A DNA stretch of 64,000 nucleotides from Actinokineospora globicatena (GTDB taxonomy: Bacteria > Actinomycetota > Actinomycetes > Mycobacteriales > Pseudonocardiaceae): the NCBI RefSeq assembly GCF_024171945.1, contig NZ_JAMTCR010000004.1:434001-498000 (forward strand), read 5' to 3'. The translations under genes were made by a program, and so were the position numbers. A model generated the notes under the pieces. That model ran no database searches, was not told where the DNA came from, and was given only the letters and a program-made list of their open reading frames with translations. Position 1 is the stretch's first letter. Every line of letters starts with the position of its first letter. Positions 6,310 to 15,375 of this stretch are shown here, piece after piece.

Positions 6310-9282
6310 ATGCAGGACATGCCGCGTCTTGGTTCGGGAATACCCCTGGTCGCGCGCGGTCGTGAACTGCGCAGGCTGCGTTCGGCGGTGGAGGCCGCGG
6401 TGGCCGGTCGGGCCGCGGCCGTGCTGCTCGCCGGGGACGCCGGTGTCGGCAAGACGAGGATGACCGAGGAGGTCGGGGTCATCGCCAGCGGCCTGGGGGC
6501 GTTGGTGCTGACCGGTCGCTGCCTGGACGCGGGGGAGACCGGCCTGCCGTACCTGCCGGTCGCCGAGGCGCTGGCCGCGGTGCGCGATCGCGCCGCGGCC
6601 CGTCCGGCGTTGGGCAGGCTGTTCCCCGAGGTAGCGCTACCGGCGCTGCCCGACCCGGGGCGGGTCGCGTCCGGGATGGCGATCCCGGTCGTCGGTCCGC
6701 GCTCCGAGCAGGACATCGGCCAGCTGCAGCTGTTCGACGCCGTGCACGGGCTGCTCACCGACCTCGCCGAGCAGGCGCCGGTGGTGCTGGTGCTGGAGGA
6801 CCTGCACTGGGCCGACGCCTCCACCAGGAGCCTGGTGTCGTTCCTGCTGTCGCGGCTGCGGTCGCAGCGGCTGCTGATCCTGGGCACCTACCGCGGCGAC
6901 GACCTGCACCGCCGCCACCCGCTGCGCCCGCTGCTGGCCGAGCTGGTGCGGCTGCCGCAGGTCGAGCGGATCGACCTGGCCCCGTTCGGCACCGCGGACT
7001 CGCGCACCTTCGTCGCCGCGCTCGCTGAGGACAAGCTGTCCGAGCAGGTGCTGCGGGAGGTCGCGGGCCGCTCCGAGGGCAACGCGTTCTTCGCCGAGGA
7101 ACTGCTCGCCGCCTACTCCAGCCCCGACGACGCGGGGATCCCGGCGACGCTGGTCGACGTGCTGCTGGCCAGGGTCGAGCGGTTGAGCCCGACCGCGCAG
7201 ACCGTGGTCCGGGTCGCCTCGGTCGCGGGCAGGCGGGTGCCTGACGCCCGGTTGCGCCTGGTCGCCGAGCTCGACGAGGCCGACTTGGACGCGGCACTGC
7301 GCGAGGCCGTCGCGCACCACGTGCTGGTCCCGGCCGACGACCTCTATAGCTTCCGGCACGCCCTGATGCGTGAGGCCGTCTATGGGGATCTGCTGCCGGG
7401 TGAGCGAGTCCGGTTGCACGCCGCTTACGCCAAGCAGCTCGCGGACTCCCCGGGAGTGCGCGGCGCCGCGGCAGCGTTGGCGCACCACAGCATGGAGAGC
7501 CACGCCTTGCCCGCGGCGTTGGCGGCGTCGGTCGCGGCCTGCTGGGAGGCGGAGCGGTCCGGCGCGCCCGCGGAGTCGTTGGAGCACGTCGAGCGCGCGT
7601 TGAAGCTGTGGGACGCGGTGCCGGGTGAGCAGCGGCCCGGTGACGTCGACGAGATGCGGCTGCTGCAACACGCGTCCTGGGTCGCGGGCATGTCCGGTGA
7701 CCCGGAGCGCGCCATCGCCTTCGCCAAGTCCGCGGTGCGCATCGCCGACGCGGCCGTGGTCCCGGAACGGGCGGCCAAGCTGCGCAGGCGCCTCGCACAG
7801 TCCCTCTACGCCGTCGACGGGCGCGAGGGCGAGGCGTTGACCAGCATCGAGCAGGGCTGGGAGCTGGTCGCGGACCGGCCTGCGAGCCCGGACAAGGCGT
7901 GGGTGCTCGCCGCCTACGCGACGATCCTGCGCGGCCAGCGGCGCAACACCGAGTCGCGCGAGCGGGCCGAGCACGCGGTGGCCATCGCGAGGAAGGTGGG
8001 CGCGGGCGGGCCGGAGGCGGACGCGCTGACCACGTTGGCGATCCTGGCCGAGGCCGACGGGCACGCCGAGGAGTCCCGCGAGCGCCTGCGCGCGGCCATG
8101 GCGCGGGCCGCCGACGTCGAGGCGATCACCGTCGAGCTGCGCGCCAGGTACTCGCTGTGCGTCAACCTCTACGAGTCCGGGCTGCTCGACCAGGCCGCCG
8201 AGGTCGTCGACGCCGGGGTCGAGCGGGCCGGGGCGACCGGCCTGACCTGGAGCACCTACGGCCTGGAGCTGCGGGTCGTGCAGGTCGTGATCCGCTACGC
8301 GCGCGGCGACTGGGACGGCAGCGAGGCCGCCGCGGAACCGCCGGGGCACAAGGTGTCGAGCACCGTGTCCGCCCGGTTGGCCGCGGTCGGCGCCTTCGTC
8401 GCGGTCGGCAGGGGCCGGTTCGCCGAGGCCGAGCGGCTACTCGCCGAACTGCGCGCCGACTGGCACCGCGACCTGCAGATCCCGCTGGCCACCGGGGCGA
8501 TCGGCGCCGAGCTGGCGATCTGGCGGGGCAGGCCGGACAAGGCCGTCGAGAGTGTCCGCGACGCGCTGGACTGGGTGGCGCGCGCGGGGGAGCAGTGGGT
8601 GCTCGCCGGGATCCGGATCGGCGCGATCGGGATGGCCGCGTACGCTGACCAGGCACTGGCGGCCCGGCGCGCGGGACACGAGATCCCCGACCTGGCGGCT
8701 GCGGCCGAGCTGATCGCGATGGTCCGCAAGACCGCGGAGTGCGGCAGCCCGCGCACCGGGTCGCTCGGACCGGAGGGGCTGGCGTGGCTGGCGCGGGCGG
8801 AGGCCGAGCACACCCGGCTGGACGGCGCGGGTGACCCGGACGCGTGGCGAGCGGCGGTCAAGGCGTTCGACTACGGCGCGGTGTACGAGCAGGCCATGTG
8901 CCGCAGGCGGCTCGCCGAGGCCCTGCTCGCCGCCGACGACCGGGACGGCGCGGCCGAGCAGCTGCGCCTCGCCGACGAGGTCGCCACCCGAATGGGCGCG
9001 AAACCCCTGGCCGACGCGGTGCGCAAGATCGCCAAGCGCGGCCGCGTCGCCCTGCACGACTCGGTGGCGGTACGCGACGAGGTCGACCCGTTCACCCCGC
9101 GCGAGCGCGCGGTCCTGGCCCTGGTTGCCGCCGGTCGGACGAACCGGCAGGTCGGCGACGAACTGTTCATCAGCGAGAAGACCGTCAGCGTGCACCTGAG
9201 CCGCATCATGGCCAAACTCGGCGCCAGCCGCCGCGCCGAAGCGGTGGCCGTCGCCTACGACCGGGGCCTGCTCACCACCTGA
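6310..9282 (+). CDS. LAL-type LuxR transcriptional regulator with AAA ATPase domain
   Basis: Large ATP-binding regulator of the LuxR family (LAL), ~990 residues. Walker A GDAGVGKT is at residues 42-49 and Walker B (VVLVLEDLHWAD) near 158-168. The middle ~500 residues are alpha-helical repeats of TPR type. The C-terminal LuxR helix-turn-helix runs from about 926 (FTPRERAVLALVAAGRTNRQVGDELFISEKTV, shown in part). Family members use ATP-dependent switching to activate operons, often carbohydrate or secondary-metabolite genes; no target cluster is adjacent. I prefer ATG 6310 over GTG 6295, which lies in the hairpin. The gene stands alone. Confidence 0.93.
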   Translation: MQDMPRLGSGIPLVARGRELRRLRSAVEAAVAGRAAAVLLAGDAGVGKTRMTEEVGVIASGLGALVLTGRCLDAGETGLPYLPVAEALAAVRDRAAARPALGRLFPEVALPALPDPGRVASGMAIPVVGPRSEQDIGQLQLFDAVHGLLTDLAEQAPVVLVLEDLHWADASTRSLVSFLLSRLRSQRLLILGTYRGDDLHRRHPLRPLLAELVRLPQVERIDLAPFGTADSRTFVAALAEDKLSEQVLREVAGRSEGNAFFAEELLAAYSSPDDAGIPATLVDVLLARVERLSPTAQTVVRVASVAGRRVPDARLRLVAELDEADLDAALREAVAHHVLVPADDLYSFRHALMREAVYGDLLPGERVRLHAAYAKQLADSPGVRGAAAALAHHSMESHALPAALAASVAACWEAERSGAPAESLEHVERALKLWDAVPGEQRPGDVDEMRLLQHASWVAGMSGDPERAIAFAKSAVRIADAAVVPERAAKLRRRLAQSLYAVDGREGEALTSIEQGWELVADRPASPDKAWVLAAYATILRGQRRNTESRERAEHAVAIARKVGAGGPEADALTTLAILAEADGHAEESRERLRAAMARAADVEAITVELRARYSLCVNLYESGLLDQAAEVVDAGVERAGATGLTWSTYGLELRVVQVVIRYARGDWDGSEAAAEPPGHKVSSTVSARLAAVGAFVAVGRGRFAEAERLLAELRADWHRDLQIPLATGAIGAELAIWRGRPDKAVESVRDALDWVARAGEQWVLAGIRIGAIGMAAYADQALAARRAGHEIPDLAAAAELIAMVRKTAECGSPRTGSLGPEGLAWLARAEAEHTRLDGAGDPDAWRAAVKAFDYGAVYEQAMCRRRLAEALLAADDRDGAAEQLRLADEVATRMGAKPLADAVRKIAKRGRVALHDSVAVRDEVDPFTPRERAVLALVAAGRTNRQVGDELFISEKTVSVHLSRIMAKLGASRRAEAVAVAYDRGLLTT

Positions 9283-9561
9283 GGCACGGGGGGCTCTGGG
9301 AATCCGTTGCCCGACCGATTCCTGCCGGTCCGGCGGTGATTCTTGTTACTGGGAACAGGGCGAGTGGCCCCTTGACGCGACCGCGGTGTCGCCAGGGGTG
9401 CGGTAGTTGATCAATTGCGCGTTTCGAATTCCGCACCGGTGCGATAAGGGGAATCAATCGCGTTGGAGCGGGCTGCCGGATCGGCCTTTGTGGACGGTCC
9501 GGCTAGGTGCGCGGTGACCGTCAGAAGGTGGACGGTGGGTCGGGAGTGGTGTGGACGGTGG
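9283..9561. other. Convergent spacer, no gene seen
   Basis: 279 bp between the 3' ends of the LAL gene and the aldehyde dehydrogenase gene. No repeat or clear terminator was recognised. The top strand turns from C-rich (LAL 3' end) to G-rich (aldehyde dehydrogenase 3' end, minus strand) across it. Confidence 0.5.
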
Positions 9562-11127
9562 TCAGCGGGGGAGGCGTTTGAGGGCGCGTAGGCCGAGGGT
9601 GAGGGCCGCGGCCCAGGTGCGGCCGGGGATGGCGCGGCCCGGGCGGAGGGGGAGGACGCGTTGGGTGGCAATGGTCTGGGCCTCGGTGTACTTCAGCAGT
9701 CCTTCCGCGCCGTTGCGCCTGCCGACGCCGGAGTCGCCCATGCCGCCCATGGGGGCGTCGAGGCTGCCGAAGGCGGCGCCGTAGCCGTCGTTGACGTTGA
9801 CCGTGCCCGCGTGGACCCGGGCCGCGACGGCCTCGCCCGCGCGGACGTCGCGGGTCCACACGCTGGCGTTGAGGCCGTAGCGGGTGCGGTTGGCCGCGGC
9901 CACCGCGTCGTCGAGGTCGGTGTAGCCGTAGATCGACACCACCGGCCCGAAGGTCTCCTCCGCGAACGGGACCATGCCCTCGCGGACGTCGCCCAGGATC
10001 GTCGGCTCGTAGAACAGCGGCCCCAGGTCCGGGCGCGGCTTGCCGCCCGCGAGGACCCTGGCGCCCTTGCGGACCGCGTCCTCGACGTGGGCGGTGATCG
10101 TCGCCAACTGGTCGGGGGAGGTCAGCGAGCCGATGTCGGCGCCGAAGTCCAGCGTGGAACCCAGGCGCAGCGCGGAAGTCCTGGCCACGAAAGCCCGGGT
10201 GAACGCCTCGCGGACGCTCTCGTGCACATAGATCCGCTCGACCGACACGCACAACTGGCCCGCGGACGCGAAGCACGCCGTCACCGCGCCCGCCGCGGTC
10301 CGATCGATGTCGGCGTCCGGTAGGACAATCATCGGATTCTTACCGCCGAGCTCCATCGAGTACCCCGTCAGCAACGCGGCTGCCTTGGCGGCCAACCCCT
10401 TGCCGGTCTCGGTCGACCCGGTGAAGCCGAGGTAGTCGCCCTCCTCGATGAGAGCGTTGCCGATACGCGAACCGCGGCCGAGCACGATCTGCCACACGCC
10501 GTCCGGTAGGCCTGCCTCGCTTGCCAACTCGTGCAACCACAGTGCGCTCAACGCGGTCTGGTTGTCCGGCTTCTGCACGAGAGCGTTGCCCGCCACCAGA
10601 GCCGGGATCGCGTCCATGCCCGTCAGCGCCAACGGGTAGTTCCACGGCGAGATCATCGCCACCACGCCGCGGGGGTGGCGGACCTCAGTGGTCTTGGTGA
10701 ACACCGGCAGCGCGCCCGCTTTGCGCTTGGGGGCGAGCAACCGGGGAGCCTTGCGCCCGTAGTACGCGGCCGTCATCGCGGTGACCGCGATCTCGTCGTA
10801 GGCGTCGAGCCGGGTCTTGCCGGTCTCGACCTGCATGAGGTCCAGCGCCTCGGACTGCCGGTCCAGGATCAGGTCGTGCAGCCGCAGCAGCACCTCGGCC
10901 CGCTCGGTCACCGGTGTCGCCGCCCAGGCCCGTTGCGCCTCCCGCGCCGTGGCGAACGCGTGGCGCACGTCGGCGTCGTCGACCTGGGGGAGGGTGGCGA
11001 TGGGGGCACCGGTGAACGGCGCGGTCATCACCACCGTCTCCGGGTCCTGGCCCGCGACCGCCCTCGAGACCAGGTGGGCCGCCCTGGCCGTGGTCGGGGC
11101 GCCGGGGACTGAACCGATGGTGGTCAT
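9562..11127 (-). CDS. gabD2: NAD(P)-dependent succinate-semialdehyde / aldehyde dehydrogenase
   Basis: Oxidises succinate semialdehyde (or a similar aldehyde) to the acid. The 521-residue protein has every catalytic element of the ALDH superfamily: PWNYP (Asn163), MELGGKNP (general base Glu259), GQLCVS (nucleophile Cys293), GFTGSTETGK cofactor loop and EETFGPVVS. Sequence style is closest to the actinobacterial GabD2 group, so the symbol is tentative. ATG at 11127 has AAGGAG about 5 nt upstream; a longer frame upstream is antisense to the next gene. Confidence 0.88.
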   Translation of the reverse strand: MTTIGSVPGAPTTARAAHLVSRAVAGQDPETVVMTAPFTGAPIATLPQVDDADVRHAFATAREAQRAWAATPVTERAEVLLRLHDLILDRQSEALDLMQVETGKTRLDAYDEIAVTAMTAAYYGRKAPRLLAPKRKAGALPVFTKTTEVRHPRGVVAMISPWNYPLALTGMDAIPALVAGNALVQKPDNQTALSALWLHELASEAGLPDGVWQIVLGRGSRIGNALIEEGDYLGFTGSTETGKGLAAKAAALLTGYSMELGGKNPMIVLPDADIDRTAAGAVTACFASAGQLCVSVERIYVHESVREAFTRAFVARTSALRLGSTLDFGADIGSLTSPDQLATITAHVEDAVRKGARVLAGGKPRPDLGPLFYEPTILGDVREGMVPFAEETFGPVVSIYGYTDLDDAVAAANRTRYGLNASVWTRDVRAGEAVAARVHAGTVNVNDGYGAAFGSLDAPMGGMGDSGVGRRNGAEGLLKYTEAQTIATQRVLPLRPGRAIPGRTWAAALTLGLRALKRLPR

Positions 11128-11153
11128 GGGGCTCCTTCGCTCAGAGCCCCATG

Positions 11154-12206
11154 TTACTTCTCGGTAGGGACGGTCGTCACCCGCTCCCGGTCGGCCCCCG
11201 CGGTGAGCGTGACGCGCAGCAGGTCGTCTTCCCGGAGGACCGCGACCGGCAGCCCGGACGCGGTCGCCGCCCGGACGAACCCGACCTCGGCGGGCAGGCA
11301 CCAGGCGACGAGCCGGTCGTGCCCGGTCGCCCGCGCGAGCGAGCCGAGCCTGCCGATCAACGCCGTGCCCAGGCCCTGGCGCTGCCACTCGTCCTCGACC
11401 AGCACCGAGACCTCGGCCTCCGCCGGGTCGGCCGTCCTGATCACCTGCGCCATCCCCACGACCCGGGTGCCGCACATCGCCAGCAGGGTCGTCCCGCGCG
11501 GCGGCTGCAAGAGCCGGTGCAGCCAGCGGCGGGGGAGTGAGCGCAGGCCCGCGTGGTAGCGGGTGAACAGCGTCTTGGCGGAGCAGCGGGCGTGCAGGTC
11601 GGCGACCGCCTCGGCGTCGGCAGGGGTACCGACCCGCAACACGATCCCGGCGCCGGTGCTGGTGACCACTGCCGTCGCCGTGGTGTGGTCGGCCCCTAGG
11701 ACCTCGCTCAAGGCGGTAACCCGAGCGAGTTCGACCTCGGTGAACGGTGCCCAGCCCCGCCGCGCTACCAGTCGCGTGTCCTCGGTCAGCGCCAACACCA
11801 CGCGGTGACCGCTGTCGTCCGCTGGATCAGAACCCGATTCGGCTGGCGCTACCGAGTCCGCGCCCAGGATGACGCGCACGGCCTCGGCAGTGGCTGAGGG
11901 ATCGCGAAGTGCGGCACTGGTCGCACGAAGTGCGGCGGTAGTGCGGTCGACGAGATGGCGGACGTCCGCGCGAGTGATCGCAACGGACCGTCCGCCCTCG
12001 GCACGAAGATCGGTGACCAGGTCGGCAGGCGAACAGCCCCCAGGCGTGTTCACCACGATCTCGTCGATAACCCCACCGGGCACCGGTAGTACTGACAACC
12101 CCAGGACATTGCAGTCACGCGCGGCGAGCCTCGCGGTCACTCGCGCGAGGGCGCCGGGACGGTCATCCAGGCGCACACGCAGTCGCCACGTCGTCGGTCT
12201 GTCCAT
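11154..12206 (-). CDS. ACT-GNAT fusion, amino-acid-responsive protein acetyltransferase
   Basis: 350 residues. Residues ~8-75 form an ACT amino-acid-binding domain (VRLDDRPGALARVTARLAAR) and residues ~190-330 a GNAT domain with the acetyl-CoA motif WQRQGLGTALIGRL. ACT-GNAT fusions described from Micromonospora and Actinosynnema are protein lysine acetyltransferases, allosterically controlled by amino acids and acting for example on acetyl-CoA synthetase; that function is inferred here from architecture. ATG at 12206. The gene ends 26 bp upstream of the dehydrogenase start on the same strand, so cotranscription is likely and links acetylation to central carbon oxidation. Confidence 0.85.
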   Translation of the reverse strand: MDRPTTWRLRVRLDDRPGALARVTARLAARDCNVLGLSVLPVPGGVIDEIVVNTPGGCSPADLVTDLRAEGGRSVAITRADVRHLVDRTTAALRATSAALRDPSATAEAVRVILGADSVAPAESGSDPADDSGHRVVLALTEDTRLVARRGWAPFTEVELARVTALSEVLGADHTTATAVVTSTGAGIVLRVGTPADAEAVADLHARCSAKTLFTRYHAGLRSLPRRWLHRLLQPPRGTTLLAMCGTRVVGMAQVIRTADPAEAEVSVLVEDEWQRQGLGTALIGRLGSLARATGHDRLVAWCLPAEVGFVRAATASGLPVAVLREDDLLRVTLTAGADRERVTTVPTEK

Positions 12207-12269
12207 GGGACAAGCCTGCGGGACGACTATTGCCTATCGGATGCCCGTTTGTTTCGGTCGTGTGAGCTC

Positions 12270-13253
12270 TCAGCCCTGCGGGATCGGGCCAGGCGTGACC
12301 GGGCCCTGCGGGATCGGGCCGGGTGGGATCGGGCCGGGCGCGGTGGGGACGAACGCCACCGGCTTGCGGATCGGCACCCACGTGAGCGCCATCCCGAGCA
12401 CCGCGACCAGAGCCGCCACCCCGAGGACGACCGTCGCGGGGCCTACCCACAGCTCAGGCATGAACATCCGGTCCGACGTGTCCTCGTAGGGGACGCCGAA
12501 CATCTCGTCGAACTGGGACTTGGTCGAGAGCACGGCTTGCAGCGCGACGAAGGCCGCCGAGAGCAGGACACCCGTGCCCGCCGCGGCGGTGATCCGCGCC
12601 GCGGTCGCCGCGCCCACGACCACCCGCGTGGCGACGAGCACGGCCAGCGCGCCCGCGACCAGGACGAGCACGGCACCCAGCAGCACCGGCACCCAGGTGC
12701 CGGGCGGTGGACCCGAGAACGACGCTGGTGTCATCCCCAGGCCTGTCCACAGGGTGTCGTCGAGCGGGTACATGTCCATTTCGGGCACGTCGAAGCTGGG
12801 GTCGAACGGCGCGATGGAGACGTCGACATCGGCGGACCCGGACCCGGAGCCGGAGCCGGAGCTGTCGAGCCCCGGGCCCCGCATGTCGTCCCACTCCGAG
12901 GACCCCGTGAACAGGGGGATCGCGGAGCTGACGACGGCGAGCGCCGCGGCGGCCGCCAGGAGCACGGCCGCGACCACCCCCGCCCACCACGTCGGTGCTC
13001 GGGGAGCCGGTGGGGCCGTCCCGAGGTCGTTCATCAGCGGCACGCCGGTCCGGACGAAGCCGGGAGCGCCGGGCTGCGGCGGGTGGCCGGGCAGGATCGC
13101 GACCGGGACGGCCTCGGCCTGCGGCGGCGGGGTCTGGTCGGTCAGCGGAGTCTGGTCGGGCGGCGGGACGGTTCTTGGCGGCTCGGAGCCGGGTTCTGGC
13201 GCTGTCACGCGAACGATCTTGGCAGGTGGGGGCCACTGGATGGCGCCCGCCAC
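12270..13253 (-). CDS. Proline-rich membrane protein, hypothetical
   Basis: About 327 residues (312 if the alternative GTG at 13208 is used; neither start has a clear ribosome binding site). A ~85-residue Pro-rich cytoplasmic head precedes four hydrophobic segments: WWAGVVAAVLLAAAAALAVV, VPVLLGAVLVLVAGALAVLV, AARITAAAGTGVLLSAAFVA and ATVVLGVAALVAVLGMALTW. An acidic GSGSGSGS-containing loop separates the first two. The tail carries a GPIPxGP repeat. Resembles generic actinobacterial integral membrane proteins; function unknown. Confidence 0.65.
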   Translation of the reverse strand: MAGAIQWPPPAKIVRVTAPEPGSEPPRTVPPPDQTPLTDQTPPPQAEAVPVAILPGHPPQPGAPGFVRTGVPLMNDLGTAPPAPRAPTWWAGVVAAVLLAAAAALAVVSSAIPLFTGSSEWDDMRGPGLDSSGSGSGSGSADVDVSIAPFDPSFDVPEMDMYPLDDTLWTGLGMTPASFSGPPPGTWVPVLLGAVLVLVAGALAVLVATRVVVGAATAARITAAAGTGVLLSAAFVALQAVLSTKSQFDEMFGVPYEDTSDRMFMPELWVGPATVVLGVAALVAVLGMALTWVPIRKPVAFVPTAPGPIPPGPIPQGPVTPGPIPQG

Positions 13254-13444
13254 ATTGTTTGCGGAAGCGAACGTCCCGTTGGCGTCCCGCGCCCCTCATC
13301 TACCAGTGCAGTGGCCGACCCGAGCGAGGGCCGGGTCGGCCGCTGCGGACCAGCAAGGCCAGGCACACCGCCGGTCGCGCCCGTCCGCCTGCACCGGGCG
13401 GGCGCGACCGGCGTGCCGATCCCGCCGCCCGCCGAACCTGCCGG

Positions 13445-14059
13445 TCAGCCCGCCACCGCGGTGTAGCGGTCGAGCACGGTGGCCTTCCACTCCTCCAGCA
13501 ACCTGGCCCGCCGCTGGGCGCCGCCGCCGATCATCGCGTCCAGCGCCAGGCCGCGGACCAGGTTCACGCTGAGCAGCAACAACGTCTCCAGCTCCGCCTC
13601 CGGCAGGTCGGCCCCCGCCGCGTCCCGGTACAGCTGCAGGGTCGCGTGGCCGAGGGCCCGGTCGACCGGGCGCAGCCGCTCGCGCAGCTCCGGGTCCGTG
13701 CGCGCGGCGACCCACAGCTCCACCGCCGCGGTCGACAGCGTCCCCGAGTAGGCCTCCCACAGCAGGTCGATGCCCTTGGTGACCCGGGCCCGACCCGGCG
13801 GCAGGTCGGCGGCCGCCTCGCTCACCTGCCGGGTCAGCCGCGCGAACAGGTGCTCGAGCGCGGCGGTCATCAGCTCGGCCTTGGTGGTGAAGTGGTGCTG
13901 CTGGGCACCCCTGGACACCCCTGCCCGCGCGCACACCTCCTGCACGGTCGTGCGCGCGTACCCCAGTTCCACCAGGCAACCGATGGTCGCGTCGAGCAGC
14001 GCTTCGCGAGTCTGCTCACTGCGCTCCTGCTGGGTGCGGTGGGTGCGCACAGCCGCCAT
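13445..14059 (-). CDS. TetR-family transcriptional regulator
   Basis: 204 residues with an N-terminal TetR HTH (TREALLDATIGCLVELGYARTTVQEVCARAGVSRGAQQHHF in pattern, ending at the typical HF/YF helix) and a variable ligand domain. It is divergent from an acyl-CoA dehydrogenase and CoA-racemase pair with a palindromic site in between. The likely role is repression of that fatty/branched acyl-CoA module, with an acyl-CoA ligand as inducer; this is inferred from position. Confidence 0.88.
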   Translation of the reverse strand: MAAVRTHRTQQERSEQTREALLDATIGCLVELGYARTTVQEVCARAGVSRGAQQHHFTTKAELMTAALEHLFARLTRQVSEAAADLPPGRARVTKGIDLLWEAYSGTLSTAAVELWVAARTDPELRERLRPVDRALGHATLQLYRDAAGADLPEAELETLLLLSVNLVRGLALDAMIGGGAQRRARLLEEWKATVLDRYTAVAG

Positions 14060-14134
14060 GGGGGCCTCCTCACGCCGGGGTGTGCGGGCACTTTACGGCC
14101 CGTTCCCCGGGGATGTACCTTCACAGGAGAACTT

Positions 14135-14152
14135 ACATGCAGGTCGGAATGT
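14135..14152. promoter_or_regulatory. Candidate TetR operator (ACAT-N10-ATGT)
   Basis: ACATGCAGGTCGGAATGT is symmetric at 6 of 9 position pairs and lies 23 bp upstream of the acyl-CoA dehydrogenase start, in the divergent spacer with the TetR gene. Suitable for autoregulation plus repression of the lipid genes. Confidence 0.45.
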
Positions 14153-14174
14153 TTGTGACGCGAGGAGGCCCCCG

Positions 14175-15317
14175 GTGACCAAGCGATCCCCGTGGATGGA
14201 CGACGACCTGGCCGCCTTCCGCGACCTGGCCCGCACCTTCTGCGAGAAGGAGCTGACCCCCAACACCGAGCGGTGGGTGGAGAACAAGCAGGTCGACCGG
14301 GAGCTGTGGACCAAGGCGGGCGAGGTCGGGCTGCTGTGCCTGTCCATCCCCGAGGAGTACGGCGGCGGTGGCGGCAACTTCGCCCACGAGACGATCCTCT
14401 TAGAGGAGCAGGCGCGCGCGGGCGACAGCGGCTGGGGCGTGTCCCTGCACAACGGCATCGTCGCCCACTACGTGCTCGCCTACGGCACCGAGGAGCAGAA
14501 GCACGCCTGGCTGCCGAAGCTGGCCAGCGGCGAGTGGGTCGGCGCGATCGCGATGACCGAGCCGGGCGCCGGGTCCGACCTGCAGGGCATCAAGGCCAAG
14601 GCGGTGCGCGACGGCGACGAGTACGTCGTCTCCGGCGCCAAGACCTTCATCACCAACGGCGGCCAGTGCGACTTCGTGATCGTCGTGGTCAAGACCGACC
14701 CGAGCAAGGGCGCCGAGGGCACCTCGCTGGTCGTCGTCGAGACCGAGCGGGCCGGGTTCCGCCGGGGCCGGGTGCTCGACAAGCTCGGCCTCAAGGCGCA
14801 GGACACCGCCGAGCTGTTCTTCGACGAGGTGCGCGTCCCGGTCGGCAACCTGCTCGGCGGCGTCGAGGGCCAGGGCTTCGTCCAGCTCATGCAGCAGCTG
14901 CCGCAGGAACGGCTGATCATCGGCATCTCCTCGGTGGTGGCCATGGAGATCGCGCTGGAGCTGACCCTGGCCTACACCAAGGAGCGGCAGGCGTTCGGGC
15001 GCCCGGTCTACCACTTCCAGAACACCAAGTTCACCCTCGCCGAGGTCGCCACCGAGGCCCGCATCGCCCGGGTGTTCCTCGACGACTGCATCGCCAAGCA
15101 CCTGCGCGGCGAGCTCGACATCCCGACCGTGGCGATGCTCAAGTGGTGGACCAGCGACCGGGCGATGAAGGCCATCGACGAGTGCCTGCAGCTGCACGGC
15201 GGCTACGGCTACATGCACGAGTACCCGATCGCCCGCATCTACCTCGACCAGCGCGTGCAGCGCATCTACGGCGGGACCAACGAGATCATGAAGGAGATCA
15301 TCTCCCGCACCCTCTGA
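14175..15317 (+). CDS. Acyl-CoA dehydrogenase (LCAD/IVD-like)
   Basis: FAD enzyme introducing the alpha-beta double bond into acyl-CoA. 380 residues, standard for the family. Motifs: EEYGGGGG, AIAMTEPGAGSDLQG (flavin/acyl contacts), GAKTFITNGGQ, ERQAFGRPVYHFQ and a C-terminal YGGTNEIMKEIISR. The absence of Glu in the YxGT motif suggests the catalytic base lies in the alternative LCAD/isovaleryl-CoA position. GTG at 14175 with GAGGAGG upstream. Followed 58 bp later by a CoA racemase, together a branched acyl-CoA degradation unit. Confidence 0.92.
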   Translation: MTKRSPWMDDDLAAFRDLARTFCEKELTPNTERWVENKQVDRELWTKAGEVGLLCLSIPEEYGGGGGNFAHETILLEEQARAGDSGWGVSLHNGIVAHYVLAYGTEEQKHAWLPKLASGEWVGAIAMTEPGAGSDLQGIKAKAVRDGDEYVVSGAKTFITNGGQCDFVIVVVKTDPSKGAEGTSLVVVETERAGFRRGRVLDKLGLKAQDTAELFFDEVRVPVGNLLGGVEGQGFVQLMQQLPQERLIIGISSVVAMEIALELTLAYTKERQAFGRPVYHFQNTKFTLAEVATEARIARVFLDDCIAKHLRGELDIPTVAMLKWWTSDRAMKAIDECLQLHGGYGYMHEYPIARIYLDQRVQRIYGGTNEIMKEIISRTL

Positions 15318-15375
15318 CCAGGCCGTCCCGACCGATCAGCACCCCTTCGAGCACCTAGAGGACACCGCGCACCCC

